From: Clostridia bacterium
GTDB taxonomy: Bacteria > Bacillota > Clostridia > Oscillospirales > CAG-272
Length of the DNA: 64,000 nucleotides
Direction of reading: 5' to 3'
Assembly (NCBI GenBank): GCA_017622085.1
Contig: JAGARU010000098.1
Span: 62,001 to 126,000, forward strand
Part shown: one piece after another, positions 1 to 7,431 of the stretch
Layout of the letters: every line of letters starts with the position of its first letter
How positions within the stretch are numbered: the stretch's first letter is position 1
Translations under genes and position numbers: made by a program
Notes under the pieces: model-generated
What the model saw: the letters and a program-made list of their open reading frames with translations, nothing else
Database searches by the model: none
What the model was told of the DNA's origin: nothing

Positions 1-2
1 GC

Positions 3-971
3 GTTTTTGGTATCCCCAATTTTGAAAAAACCAAGGAATTCCGCCGTGTACCGGATGAGGTTCTCCGGCAAATTCCGTCCCTCGACTTCCTCGGCAAGCG
101 CCCTCCGGGTGGACGTGTTTGCTTCCGTACGGACTCGCCTACCTTGACGGTTCGCCTCACCCTTGAAACCCTGTCGGTGGATATCGGTATGTCCATCTAC
201 GCCTGTCAGTCTGCCCACGTGTTCTTGGGCGGTCATACGGATTCCGTGTTCCTTGGGCAGGTCAACCCTTCGAACTATGAGTCGAAAATCTTTGAAAAAA
301 CCTTCAAAACCAACGGGAAAATGGAGGATGTAACCATCTTCCTCCCCCGCAACGAGATCCTGTCCGACCTGACCGTGTTGGTGGAGGACGGTGCAACGGT
401 GGCGCCCCCCACCCCTTACCGTCATTCTCACCCCGTGCTCTATTACGGCTCCTCCATTACGGAGGGTGGCATCGCCAATAGCCCCGCCAACGGCTATAAT
501 GCCATTCTCTCCCGCCATTTGGACGTGGATTATTATAACTTCGGCTTCTCCGGCAGCGCCAAGGGCGAGCTGGCCATGGCGGATTACATCAATACCATCG
601 ATTTTTCCGTTTTCGTATACGATTACGACCATAACGCCCCCACCGTCGAGCATCTGGCCGCCACCCACGAGCCCTTCTTCCGCCGCATCCGGGAAAAGCA
701 TCCCACCGTCCCCGTCATTATGCTGACCCGTCCCCACGCCACCTACGGCGAGGATGAGATCGCCCGCCGCGCCGTGGTCAAGGCAACCTACGACCGTGCT
801 GTGGCTGAGGGCGACCAAAACGTCTATTTTATTGACGGAGAGCGCTTTTTCCTTGATGACCCCGACCGCGAGCTTTGCTTTATCGACACCATTCACCCAA
901 ACGACCTGGGCTTTGCCAAGATGGCCGCCGTCATAGAGCCCACCCTTCACGCCATCCTCGAACGCCTTTAA
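3..971 (+). CDS. SGNH/GDSL-type hydrolase, 5' truncated by window edge
   Basis: The reading frame is open from the first bases of the window, so the true start lies upstream. The visible 322 codons carry the SGNH esterase blocks: YGSSITEGG (catalytic Ser in the second serine codon, 453-455), FGFSGSAKGE (block II), DYDHNAP (block III Asn) and DTIHPNDLGF (Asp and His of the triad). The full-length paralogue at 61146 has the same order, with an N-terminal beta-sandwich before the hydrolase domain. That paralogue carries a GxDLY-like motif, which is poorly kept here. Related enzymes remove acetyl groups from carbohydrates, and the many glycosidases nearby fit that role, but the substrate is inferred. 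There is no strong terminator after it. The TTG at 144 sits inside the conserved N-terminal domain and is not a plausible start. Confidence 0.85.
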   Translation, partial: VFGIPNFEKTKEFRRVPDEVLRQIPSLDFLGKRPPGGRVCFRTDSPTLTVRLTLETLSVDIGMSIYACQSAHVFLGGHTDSVFLGQVNPSNYESKIFEKTFKTNGKMEDVTIFLPRNEILSDLTVLVEDGATVAPPTPYRHSHPVLYYGSSITEGGIANSPANGYNAILSRHLDVDYYNFGFSGSAKGELAMADYINTIDFSVFVYDYDHNAPTVEHLAATHEPFFRRIREKHPTVPVIMLTRPHATYGEDEIARRAVVKATYDRAVAEGDQNVYFIDGERFFLDDPDRELCFIDTIHPNDLGFAKMAAVIEPTLHAILERL

Positions 972-1015
972 ATGGGGGTAAATACGCTTAAAACCAAGGT
1001 TTTTTGGAAAAACTC

Positions 1016-1044
1016 TTTTCAAGACGGAAAAAATATGGTATAAT
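1016..1044 (+). promoter_or_regulatory. Possible promoter for the DUF3006-like gene
   Basis: A perfect -10 (TATAAT, 1039-1044) lies 34 bp before the next start codon. The -35 at 17 bp spacing is weak (TTTTCA). Confidence 0.45.
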
Positions 1045-1078
1045 GACAAAAATGCCTGATTTGTGTTGGGAGGATCGT

Positions 1079-1366
1079 ATGAAGGGAAAGCTTATCCTTG
1101 ACCGTACGGAGCGCCGCGAAAACGGGGAAAAGGTCTTTGTGTTTGAATATGAGGGGGAGGCTGGCTCCATCCGTTTCTTCTCGTTTGCCGCTTCGCAAAT
1201 GCCCTGTGATCTGGTCGATTCTCTCCGCCAGGGCGACATTGTCACGGCCGAATGGAGCGAAAGCGCCCTTTTGTCCGGCACCGTCGACCAAGAGGCGACC
1301 GCCTCTGCCGCCAAACGGGCGGATGACCTGCTTCAAAGACTGTTCGCCAAGGGAAAAAAGAAATAA
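1079..1366 (+). CDS. Small protein, DUF3006-like
   Basis: A 95-residue protein. The ATG at 1079 has a good ribosome binding site (GGGAGGA) and follows a TATAAT box; an earlier in-frame ATG lacks one. The N-terminus (MKGKLILDRTE) reads as a short beta-rich domain, followed by a segment with SQMPCDLVDSLRQGDIV. This resembles DUF3006 proteins, whose pattern is 'V-D-R-x-E ... hydrophobic strand ... P ... x-x-G-D-x-v'. The C-terminus is Ala/Lys rich (KRADDLLQRLFAKGKKK). No signal peptide or membrane segment is visible. It is followed 21 bp later by a DUF4330-like gene, probably in the same transcript. The family match is by eye and tentative, and the function is unknown. Confidence 0.7.
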   Translation: MKGKLILDRTERRENGEKVFVFEYEGEAGSIRFFSFAASQMPCDLVDSLRQGDIVTAEWSESALLSGTVDQEATASAAKRADDLLQRLFAKGKKK

Positions 1367-1387
1367 GCGTATAAGGAAAGGATCGTT

Positions 1388-1891
1388 ATGGCAATTCATC
1401 ACGATACGGCAAAAAAGAAAACCGGCTTCAACGCGCTGGATGCCTTTATTATTCTGGTGGTGCTTCTGTGCCTTGTGGGCGCAGGCCTCCGGATGTTTAT
1501 GGGAGAAAACGGGGAAAACGTCACTCCCAACGAAAAATACGTTGTCAGCTTCCTCATTCGGGAAGCCATTGATACGGATGCCGATGCACTTACCTCCGGC
1601 GACGTGTTCTATCTGGATACCACCAACGCCATCTTCGGCACGCTGGACGGCGAGCCCATCGTATCCCCCAAGCAAGTCAACGTCATTGACGAAAACGGCC
1701 AGCTGAACATCGACTATTCCGTGGGCGACAGCGTTTTCATCCGTGGCCGCATCATCGTGGAGGGCTACATGAGCGAGGAGGGCTTCATGCTCAACGGCAA
1801 CACCTACCTTGCCCCCTATAAAACCATCGACGTCCACACCCAGTATCTCATGAAAACCATCGAGATCACGGAAATTACCAAGTATGAATAA
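1388..1891 (+). CDS. Membrane-anchored DUF4330-like protein
   Basis: A 167-residue protein with a short basic N-terminus and one transmembrane helix at about residues 18-37 (FNALDAFIILVVLLCLVGAG). The rest is an extracytoplasmic beta-rich domain. This is the layout of DUF4330 proteins, which are common in Clostridia and of unknown function. The ribosome binding site AAGGAAAGGA lies just before the ATG. The gene follows the DUF3006-like gene by 21 bp and is closed by a clear hairpin terminator five bases after its stop. It has no catalytic motif that I recognise. The family assignment rests on topology and the NALDAFIIL-type start and is moderately secure. Confidence 0.72.
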   Translation: MAIHHDTAKKKTGFNALDAFIILVVLLCLVGAGLRMFMGENGENVTPNEKYVVSFLIREAIDTDADALTSGDVFYLDTTNAIFGTLDGEPIVSPKQVNVIDENGQLNIDYSVGDSVFIRGRIIVEGYMSEEGFMLNGNTYLAPYKTIDVHTQYLMKTIEITEITKYE

Positions 1892-1895
1892 AAAG

Positions 1896-1928
1896 AAAAG
1901 CGACTGACCGCGCGGCCAGTCGCTTTTT
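1896..1928 (+). terminator. Rho-independent terminator
   Basis: AAAAGCGACTG (1896-1906) pairs with CAGTCGCTTTT (1916-1926) and runs into a T tract. It closes the DUF4330-like gene. Confidence 0.88.
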
Positions 1929-2077
1929 TATTGTGTATGAATTATTGCCGTTAGCAACATGAACCAAAGAGCGTATTCAGCCTCGCTGTAAGCATACTTT
2001 GCGGCCTCAGATGAAATGAATTCCGCCTCCCCTGTCCCCGCGAGGCGGGAGTTCTTCCGCCAAGGGCGGATTTAGAT

Positions 2078-2113
2078 AAAAAAGAACACATTTGTCCAAT
2101 AGACAAATGTGTT
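2078..2113 (-). terminator. Terminator of the tRNA cluster
   Basis: Perfect 12-bp stem (AACACATTTGTC against GACAAATGTGTT, 2085-2113). Read on the minus strand it is followed by CTTTTTT. It lies directly downstream of tRNA-His. Confidence 0.88.
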
Positions 2114-2121
2114 TTTTTCTA

Positions 2122-2199
2122 TGGGGTGGGTAAAGAGATTCGAACCCTCGACCTCCAGAGCCACAATCTGGCGCTCTAACCGGCTGAGCTATACCCACC
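2122..2199 (-). tRNA. tRNA-His (GUG)
   Basis: A full cloverleaf on the minus strand. The anticodon loop TTGTGGC is closed by CCAGA/TCTGG, which gives anticodon GTG. The T arm contains GGTTCGAAT. The extra 5' G (complement of 2199) faces C73, the identity mark of histidine tRNA. CCA is encoded (2122-2124). It is the last gene of the three-tRNA transcript. Confidence 0.95.
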
Positions 2200-2221
2200 A
2201 TATGAAATAAAAGGGACAAAA

Positions 2222-2298
2222 TGGCGTGCCTTGAGGGACTCGAACCCCCGACCTACTGCTTAGAAGGCAGTTGCTCTATCCAGCTGAGCTAAAGGCAC
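2222..2298 (-). tRNA. tRNA-Arg (UCU)
   Basis: Minus-strand cloverleaf. Acceptor GTGCCTT pairs with AAGGCAC. The anticodon stem ACTGC/GCAGT holds loop CTTCTAA with anticodon TCT. The T loop is GGTTCGAGT. Discriminator G and an encoded CCA lie at 2222-2225. It is the middle gene of the cluster. Confidence 0.95.
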
Positions 2299-2301
2299 AA
2301 A

Positions 2302-2375
<74 letters not shown>

Positions 2376-2403
2376 ATACTGCGTGCGCTCACATCGCCTA
2401 ACT

Positions 2404-2432
2404 ATGATAGCACACTTCGGAATGTTTGTCAA
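2404..2432 (-). promoter_or_regulatory. Promoter of the tRNA cluster
   Basis: On the minus strand TTGACA (2427-2432), a 17-bp spacer and TATCAT (2404-2409), placed 28 bp before tRNA-Gly. This is a near-consensus sigma-A promoter. Confidence 0.88.
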
Positions 2433-2489
2433 GACAAATTTTTTGATTTTTGTAAGATTTTTAAGGTGCAAAAAAGTACAAAAATCCGG

Positions 2490-2518
2490 TTGTTATCGGG
2501 CACTTTTTGTGGTAAAAT
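2490..2518 (+). promoter_or_regulatory. Promoter of the Xaa-Pro peptidase gene
   Basis: TTGTTA (2490-2495), a 17-bp spacer and TAAAAT (2513-2518), 32 bp before the start codon. Confidence 0.7.
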
Positions 2519-2550
2519 AAGAGAGAAAAAACAACTTCCGGGAGGAGTCT

Positions 2551-3627
2551 ATGCTGAAAAACCGAATTGCCCGTGCCAAGAGCCTTCTTGCCTCGGCTAA
2601 CGTGGACGCCATTTACGTTACGTCCCGCTACAATCACCGCTATTTTACTGGCTACGATAACGAGGACGGCTCCGTCCTCATCACACGGGAAAACGCTTAC
2701 GTTTTTGCCGATTTCCGCTACATTGAGGTCGCCCATCGGGATCTGGACGGCATTTTTGAGGTCATCATGCCCGAAACACCCCGTGCCGATTACCTGGGCC
2801 AGCTCCTTCGCCGGGACGGCGTCGCCCGCCTGGGCTATGAGGATCACCAGCTGTCCTGTTTTGCAAAGGAGGCCCTTGAAAACGACCTGCCCGAGGGCTG
2901 TACTCTCGCTCCCTTCGGCCGCCGTCTGGAGGAGCTCCGGGAGATCAAGGATGCCTATGAGATCGAGCAAATGGAGCGGGCGCAAAAGCTCACCGACGAT
3001 GCCTTTGCCCATATTCTGACCGTCCTGACCCCTGAGATGACGGAGACCGAGGTGGCTCTTGAGCTGGAATACTATATGCGCCGCCACGGGGCAGAGGATA
3101 AGAGCTTTGATACCATCTGCGTCTCCGGCCCCTCCAGCTCCTTGCCCCACGGTATCCCCGGGAACGTCAAGCTTCGCCCCGGCTTTCTTACGATGGACTT
3201 TGGTGCCTTGGTAAACGGCTACCACTCCGATATGACCCGTACTGTTTGCATTGGTCGCGCTACCCCGGAGATGAAGGCTCTGTATCAGACGGTGCTGGAT
3301 GCCCAGCTCCGCTCGCTGGAGGCCATCACCGCGGGCGCCAACAACCGTGCCATCGACGGCATTGCCCGTGCCCTGATCGAGGGTGACTACCCCGGCTGCT
3401 TCGGCCACGGCCTCGGCCACGGCGTAGGCCTTGAGATCCACGAGTCTCCCCGCCTTTCCTACGTAGCCCCGCCCACGCTCACCCTCCGCCCCGGCAACGT
3501 GGTCACCGTAGAGCCCGGCATTTATCTGGCCGGACAGTACGGCTGTCGCATTGAGGATATGGTTCTGGTGACGGAAAACGGGTACAAAAACTTCACTAAA
3601 TCACCGAAAGAGCTGATCGAGCTGTAA
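2551..3627 (+). CDS. M24 family Xaa-Pro peptidase
   Basis: A 358-residue cytoplasmic metallopeptidase that would cut dipeptides or peptides with proline in the second position. The N-terminal creatinase-like domain spans about residues 1-125. The M24 'pita-bread' domain follows with all metal ligands in order: Asp in TMDFGA, Asp in HSDMTRT, His in GHGLGHGVGLEIHE, Glu in VEPGIYL and Glu in RIEDMVLV. The length is normal for the PepP/PepQ-like proteins of Clostridia. The start has GGGAGG upstream and its own promoter. The peptidase-efp-CD1247 order is one I recall from other Clostridia. Whether it is an aminopeptidase or a prolidase cannot be told from the sequence. Confidence 0.93.
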   Translation: MLKNRIARAKSLLASANVDAIYVTSRYNHRYFTGYDNEDGSVLITRENAYVFADFRYIEVAHRDLDGIFEVIMPETPRADYLGQLLRRDGVARLGYEDHQLSCFAKEALENDLPEGCTLAPFGRRLEELREIKDAYEIEQMERAQKLTDDAFAHILTVLTPEMTETEVALELEYYMRRHGAEDKSFDTICVSGPSSSLPHGIPGNVKLRPGFLTMDFGALVNGYHSDMTRTVCIGRATPEMKALYQTVLDAQLRSLEAITAGANNRAIDGIARALIEGDYPGCFGHGLGHGVGLEIHESPRLSYVAPPTLTLRPGNVVTVEPGIYLAGQYGCRIEDMVLVTENGYKNFTKSPKELIEL

Positions 3628-3675
3628 TTTTTTCATAGAATTCTTGAAAAAAGCGCAAAAAATTTCATAACGCTA

Positions 3676-3704
3676 TTGCAAAACCGAGTTTTTTAGTATA
3701 AAAT
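3676..3704 (+). promoter_or_regulatory. Promoter upstream of efp
   Basis: TTGCAA (3676-3681), a 17-bp spacer and TAAAAT (3699-3704). The leader to the efp start is about 60 nt. Confidence 0.65.
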
Positions 3705-3773
3705 ATACTCGTTATTATTATGTTTATTTAATCGAAAGGAGATACCTCGCATAAAACCGGGGTAAAAAACTTT

Positions 3774-4334
3774 ATGGTAGTAGCAGGCGATTTCAGAAAC
3801 GGTATAACCTTTGATATGGGCGACGGTCAGGTATGGCAGGTCGTTGAGTTCCAGCACGTTAAGCCCGGTAAGGGTGCAGCGTTCGTAAGAACCAAGATCA
3901 AGAACGTTAAGACCGGTTCCGTAATTGAAAGAACGTTCAACCCCACCGATAAGTTCCAGGATGCAAGAGTAGAGCGCAAGGAGATGCAGTACCTCTATGA
4001 GGACGGCGGTCTCTACTACTTCATGGACATGGAGACCTACGAGCAGCTTCCCGTTGACGGCAGCAAGCTCTCCGACAACTTCAAGTACGTAAAAGAGAAC
4101 GAAATGTGCAAGATCGTTTCCTACCAGGGCGACATCTTCGGTGTTGAGCCTCCCACATTCGTTGTTCTTGAGATCTCTGACACCGAGCCCGGCGTAAGAG
4201 GCGATACTGCTACCGGTGCATCCAAGACCGCAACTCTTGAGACCGGTGCAACCATCCGTGTTCCTCTCTTCGTAAATACCGGCGATATGATCCGTGTGGA
4301 CACCAGAACCGGCGAATATCTTGAGAGAGCATAA
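3774..4334 (+). CDS. efp: Elongation factor P
   Basis: EF-P of 186 residues, the usual length. It binds between the P and E sites of the ribosome and relieves stalling at polyproline stretches. The three beta-barrel domains are present. The tip loop of domain I reads [12 protein letters not shown], with a lysine at the position that can be modified in other bacteria. The C-terminal signature [13 protein letters not shown] is intact. The ATG at 3774 gives the family start (M-V-x-A-G-D-F-R-N-G). Oddly, the only strong Shine-Dalgarno (AAAGGAGAT, 3735-3743) lies about 30 nt upstream, and a four-codon reading frame (ATG at 3720, stop at once after Phe-Ile) precedes it. A hairpin terminator follows, before the CD1247-like gene. 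Confidence 0.96.
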   Translation: MVVAGDFRNGITFDMGDGQVWQVVEFQHVKPGKGAAFVRTKIKNVKTGSVIERTFNPTDKFQDARVERKEMQYLYEDGGLYYFMDMETYEQLPVDGSKLSDNFKYVKENEMCKIVSYQGDIFGVEPPTFVVLEISDTEPGVRGDTATGASKTATLETGATIRVPLFVNTGDMIRVDTRTGEYLERA

Positions 4335-4345
4335 GTAAAATCAAT

Positions 4346-4398
4346 AAGGACGCAGGTGGGAGGTCGGCATACGGCACCGCTATGCGTCCTTGCTTTTT
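4346..4398 (+). terminator. Hairpin terminator after efp
   Basis: AAGGACGCA (4346-4354) pairs with TGCGTCCTT (4383-4391), followed by GCTTTTT. The long 28-nt loop could also make it a leaky attenuator before the next gene. Confidence 0.6.
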
Positions 4399-4427
4399 AA
4401 GACTTGTTTTAAGAAAGGAATAAAGCT

Positions 4428-4940
4428 ATGAATCTTACCGAAAAGAGCGCATACATCAAGGGCTTGGCCGATGGCCTGAATTTGGATACCGAGAAGGCAG
4501 AGGGTAAGCTGATCAACGCTATGCTGGACCTTATTTCCGAAATGGCAGAGAAGCTGACCGACCTTGACGATGAGGTTGCTACTCTTGGCGATTACATTGA
4601 GGAGATCGACGAGGATCTTGGCAACGTAGAGGAGGTTCTTTACGACGATTGCGATTGCGACGACGAGGATTGCGATTGCTGCGATTGCGACGAGGACGAG
4701 TGCCTTGATTGCGAGTGCTACGACGAAGAGAACGACTGCTGCGGATGCGAGGATGATTGCGACGAGTGCGAGTGCTGCGATGACGACGAAGAGTGCGACT
4801 GCTGCCACTGCGCCAACGACTTCCGTGAGGCAATCTGCCCCAACTGCAACGAGACTGTTTGCTACGACGACGAGGACATCGATCCCGAGGATCTGATCTG
4901 CCCCGCTTGCAACAAGCCCTTCGCAACCGAAGAGGAATAA
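4428..4940 (+). CDS. CD1247-domain zinc-ribbon protein with Cys/Asp-rich insertion
   Basis: A 170-residue protein. Residues 1-70 form a helical CD1247-type N-terminal domain (EKSAYIKGLADGL, then an acidic coiled-coil-like segment). Residues 134-170 form a C-terminal zinc ribbon with two Cys pairs (ICPNC and ICPAC), as in relatives found beside efp in Clostridia. Between them, about residues 71-130 consist almost only of Asp, Glu and Cys, with 20 cysteines between residues 75 and 128. That insertion is encoded by near-repeats of GATTGC/GACGAG hexamers (4638-4817). It looks like an expanded metal-binding tract, but metal binding is inferred. Relatives are often mislabelled as regulators; I see no DNA-binding motif. 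AGAAAGGAA precedes the ATG. Confidence 0.85.
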   Translation: MNLTEKSAYIKGLADGLNLDTEKAEGKLINAMLDLISEMAEKLTDLDDEVATLGDYIEEIDEDLGNVEEVLYDDCDCDDEDCDCCDCDEDECLDCECYDEENDCCGCEDDCDECECCDDDEECDCCHCANDFREAICPNCNETVCYDDEDIDPEDLICPACNKPFATEEE

Positions 4941-4948
4941 GATGCTTC

Positions 4949-4978
4949 AGCCCGAGCGGATTCCGCTCGGGCTTTTCT
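4949..4978 (+). terminator. Rho-independent terminator
   Basis: AGCCCGAGCGG (4949-4959) pairs with CCGCTCGGGCT (4963-4973), followed by TTTTCTCTT. Confidence 0.9.
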
Positions 4979-4979
4979 C

Positions 4980-5009
4980 TTGACAGAAGGGGGAAAATTG
5001 TGGTTAAAT
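4980..5009 (+). promoter_or_regulatory. Promoter of the GH43 gene at 5038
   Basis: TTGACA (4980-4985), an 18-bp spacer and TTAAAT (5004-5009). An AAAGGAGG ribosome binding site follows. Confidence 0.65.
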
Positions 5010-5037
5010 CAAAGTAAGTAAAGCAAAGGAGGATCCT

Positions 5038-6252
5038 ATGAATCCCTTACTTCCAGCACGCTACTGCATTCCCGACGCCGAGGCGCGTGCCATGCCGGAC
5101 GGGCGCCTGTATCTTTACGGCTCCTTCGATATCCCCGGCAAAACCACCTATTGCTCCGATCGGTATCACGTGTTCTCCACCGACAAGAGCGATCTGACCG
5201 ATTTTTGCGACCACGGCGTGTCCTTCACCATCGAAGAGGCGGCCAAAGGAGGCTTTAACCCCCGCACGGCGCTTTTTGCTCCCGATTGCGTGTACCGTAA
5301 CGGCAAGTATTGGCTCTATTTCTGCACCTCCGATAACCGGGAGGGCGTAGCCGTATCCGGCCGCCCCGAGGGCCCGTTTACCGATGCCACCGAGCTTCGT
5401 TTGCCCCATAACGCCATCGACCCCGCCGTATTTGTGGACGAGGACGGCCAGGCCTATTATTTCTGGGGACAGTTTGACCTTCACGGCGCCAAGCTAAACG
5501 ACGATATGCGCTCCATCGACGAGAGTACCCATTGCCCGTCGATCCTCAACGAGCGGGAGCACGGCTTCCACGAGGGTGCCTCCATCCGCCGCCGTGGGGA
5601 TCTCTACTATATGCTCTATACGGACGTTTCCCGCGGACGTGCTACCTGCATTTCCTATGCCACCGCCACCTCGCCCCTCGGCCCCTATACGAAGCAGGGC
5701 GTGATCATCGATAATACCGGATGCGACCCCCAATCGTGGAACAACCACGGCTCTATGGAGCCCTACGGCGACCGCTGGTTTGTGTTCTACCACCGCTCCT
5801 CACGGAACGGCTTCTATTCCCGCCGCGTCTCGGCGGAGGAGATCTTCTTTGATGCGGAGGGCAGGATCGCCGAGGTCATCCCCACCTCCGTGGGAGGAGA
5901 GCCCGTTTTGCCCATGGATACCACGCTCCCCGCCGCCATGGCCGCCCGTATGTGGGGCGACGCCTACGTGGAGGGAGAAACCGTTCGAAATCTGGGCGGC
6001 GTTCCTGTCCGCCCCGAATGGGTGGAATACCGTTCCTTCGATCTGACCCATGCGAAAAGCCTGGCTCTGACGGGCGAGGGTGCAGGAGAGATCACCGTAC
6101 ATACGGAGGGGAACGAGGTCTTGGCAAAAGGCTCGTTCCGTGGCGACACACTTACGCTCACATTGAAGCCAACCGTGGGTGCAAAACCCATCTGGATCTG
6201 CGTCACAGGAAAAATCGATCTTCATACCGTGCGCCTGACTACCAACGAATAA
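5038..6252 (+). CDS. Glycoside hydrolase family 43 protein
   Basis: A 404-residue five-bladed beta-propeller enzyme, likely an arabinofuranosidase or xylosidase. The catalytic set is visible: Asp13 in CIPDAEAR (base), Asp128 in HNAIDPAVF (pKa tuning) and Glu179 in HGFHEGAS (acid). A late NNHGSMEPYG motif shapes the active site. After about residue 290 comes a short beta-sandwich tail. There is no signal peptide, so it acts on imported oligosaccharides. It has its own promoter and terminator and is single in its unit. It is related to, but shorter and more diverged than, the GH43 pair at 9585 and 16225. Substrate preference within the family is unknown. Confidence 0.92.
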   Translation: MNPLLPARYCIPDAEARAMPDGRLYLYGSFDIPGKTTYCSDRYHVFSTDKSDLTDFCDHGVSFTIEEAAKGGFNPRTALFAPDCVYRNGKYWLYFCTSDNREGVAVSGRPEGPFTDATELRLPHNAIDPAVFVDEDGQAYYFWGQFDLHGAKLNDDMRSIDESTHCPSILNEREHGFHEGASIRRRGDLYYMLYTDVSRGRATCISYATATSPLGPYTKQGVIIDNTGCDPQSWNNHGSMEPYGDRWFVFYHRSSRNGFYSRRVSAEEIFFDAEGRIAEVIPTSVGGEPVLPMDTTLPAAMAARMWGDAYVEGETVRNLGGVPVRPEWVEYRSFDLTHAKSLALTGEGAGEITVHTEGNEVLAKGSFRGDTLTLTLKPTVGAKPIWICVTGKIDLHTVRLTTNE

Positions 6253-6297
6253 GAAAAAGCGCTTCCACTTCTCTCTGCAACTTTAGTGAAAAACACG

Positions 6298-6334
6298 AAC
6301 ACCGCCAAAGAAATCTCTTTGGTGGTGTTTTTTT
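6298..6334 (+). terminator. Rho-independent terminator
   Basis: AACACCGCCAAAGA (6298-6311) pairs with TCTTTGGTGGTGTT (6316-6329; one G-T pair) and is followed by a T run. It ends the GH43 unit. Confidence 0.88.
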
Positions 6335-6350
6335 GTCAGCGACAACTTGG

Positions 6351-6483
6351 CAAAGCCTCCCTTGTGTAAAGGGAGGTAGCTCGCACAAGCGAGCCGGAGG
6401 GATTGTAAGAAGCAAAAATTTCATCCAAAAACAATCCCTCAGTCACCTTCGGTGACAGCTCCCTTTACACAAGGGAGCCTTTG
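6351..6483 (+). repeat. MITE-like inverted-repeat element
   Basis: A 133-bp element with imperfect terminal inverted arms of about 55 bp. Both ends start CAAAG(G/C)CTCCCTTGTG when read inward, and both arms end with GGAGGGATTGT or GAGGGATTGT. Each arm holds its own hairpin with a different loop stem: GCTCGC/GCGAGC on the left, GTCACC/GGTGAC on the right. There is no coding capacity. The class looks like the small non-autonomous or extragenic palindromes abundant in gut Clostridia. It fills most of the 390-bp gap between the GH43 terminator and the promoter at 6573. I saw no second copy in the window. Confidence 0.8.
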
Positions 6484-6572
6484 TTATACCGTTTTTATCG
6501 GCAGATCGTGGGTTCGGGCTTCTGACCGACGGTGTACGGACGCCACGTGCTATGCTTGCTTCGCAAAACGTG

Positions 6573-6601
6573 TTGATACAATCGATATTTTGTGATATAA
6601 T
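6573..6601 (+). promoter_or_regulatory. Promoter of the orphan gene at 6643
   Basis: TTGATA (6573-6578), a 17-bp spacer and TATAAT (6596-6601), 41 bp before the ATG. Confidence 0.85.
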
Positions 6602-6642
6602 ATTTCTGACTAATGACAAAGAAATTTCAAGGAGCAGGATAT

Positions 6643-6993
6643 ATGGGTAATATAGATGCTGACGCCACTGCTTTTCAGGAAAGAATGAATTGTTATATGG
6701 CAGAACGAATAAAACTGGACACAAATGAGGTATATGAGAAAATCAACTGCAGATATCCGGTCGTTTTAACAAGCACTTACGCGCTGGAAGACGGAAGAGA
6801 AGATTGGGAGGAGAATTTTCCAATTGTTTGCGGCGAGTCCTCGGTTGGAAAATTTTTCCTTTACGATAATGGCTTGGATATTGTTTTTGACGTGGAAAAA
6901 GCCGATGGAAGCTATATGCATTGGCATCCCGTTGATACAGCGGAAGCGATCAACGATGCAATGCAGTTTATGGAAGGAATATGCAAGGAGTAA
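6643..6993 (+). CDS. Hypothetical protein
   Basis: A 116-residue soluble protein that I do not recognise. The ATG at 6643 is chosen for its AAGGAG site and the strong promoter 41 bp upstream; a start 30 bp earlier has neither. The protein is acidic and mixed alpha/beta. Visible landmarks are ALEDGREDWEENF, VGKFFLYDNGLDIVFDVE, and a C-terminal MHWHPVDTAEAINDAMQFM that could be an amphipathic helix. There is no signal peptide or membrane segment. It is lower in GC than its neighbours and stands next to a MITE-like element, so it may be accessory. The size and the 'YDNGLDIVFDVEKADGSYMHWHP' style of pattern recall small immunity-type proteins, but that is only an impression. Confidence 0.75.
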   Translation: MGNIDADATAFQERMNCYMAERIKLDTNEVYEKINCRYPVVLTSTYALEDGREDWEENFPIVCGESSVGKFFLYDNGLDIVFDVEKADGSYMHWHPVDTAEAINDAMQFMEGICKE

Positions 6994-7354
6994 TTGTGAC
7001 TTGACGGTTGCTGTAGTACCTACTCATCACCTGGATCTGTTTGTTGCTTTTGAACCATCACAAAGCAGTTATGAAAGGATCGATTTCAATCGGTTTTCTG
7101 TCCGAAAATGGTAAGTTCTTACGTTTGACGGTAATCGATTGCTTCATGTCCAGTTGGCAATAAGGCTAATATAAAGGAGCTCTTCCAACAAAAGTTGGAA
7201 GAGCTCCTTTTGTGCGCCTGAAATTAAGTGCTCGACCGGATTCCCTTGTCATAAATGCCCCTTTTATTTCTGAATTGCAAATAGTTTTGTTTGTTACTGG
7301 TGTGCTTGACGGGGCGCGCTTCAAGTGCGGGCTTTTCTTTGCCCTTAGCGTATC
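6994..7354 (+). other. Intergenic region without a convincing gene
   Basis: Apart from the hairpin at 7173-7211 I see nothing supported here. Short open frames lack ribosome binding sites and family motifs. The AT-richer composition matches the orphan gene to the left. Confidence 0.55.
7173..7211 (+). terminator. Strong hairpin terminator
   Basis: A perfect 17-bp stem (AAAGGAGCTCTTCCAAC against its complement, 7173-7189 and 7194-7210) with a four-A loop. The last stem bases plus the next base give TTTT. It is 180 bp downstream of the orphan gene. Confidence 0.82.
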
Positions 7355-7386
7355 AAAAAGCCTTCCCCGATGGGGGAAGGCTTTTC
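7355..7386 (-). terminator. Terminator of the GH43-GH78 operon
   Basis: AAAAGCCTTCCCC pairs with GGGGAAGGCTTTT (7356-7385). Read leftward it follows the GH78 stop codon and ends in CTTTTTG. Its symmetric form may act both ways. Confidence 0.8.
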
Positions 7387-7431
7387 AATTTTACCGCTGA
7401 TTTTGCAGGCGTTGGGAAGCGCTTTTGTTTT

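Noticed and set aside
2007..2219. A 70-codon minus-strand frame covering tRNA-His
   Set aside because: Translation of a tRNA gene and its terminator, a well-known false gene.
4428..4940. Calling the CD1247-type protein a transcription regulator
   Set aside because: Such labels exist for relatives, but no helix-turn-helix is visible; only a coiled-coil-like N-terminus and a zinc ribbon are supported.
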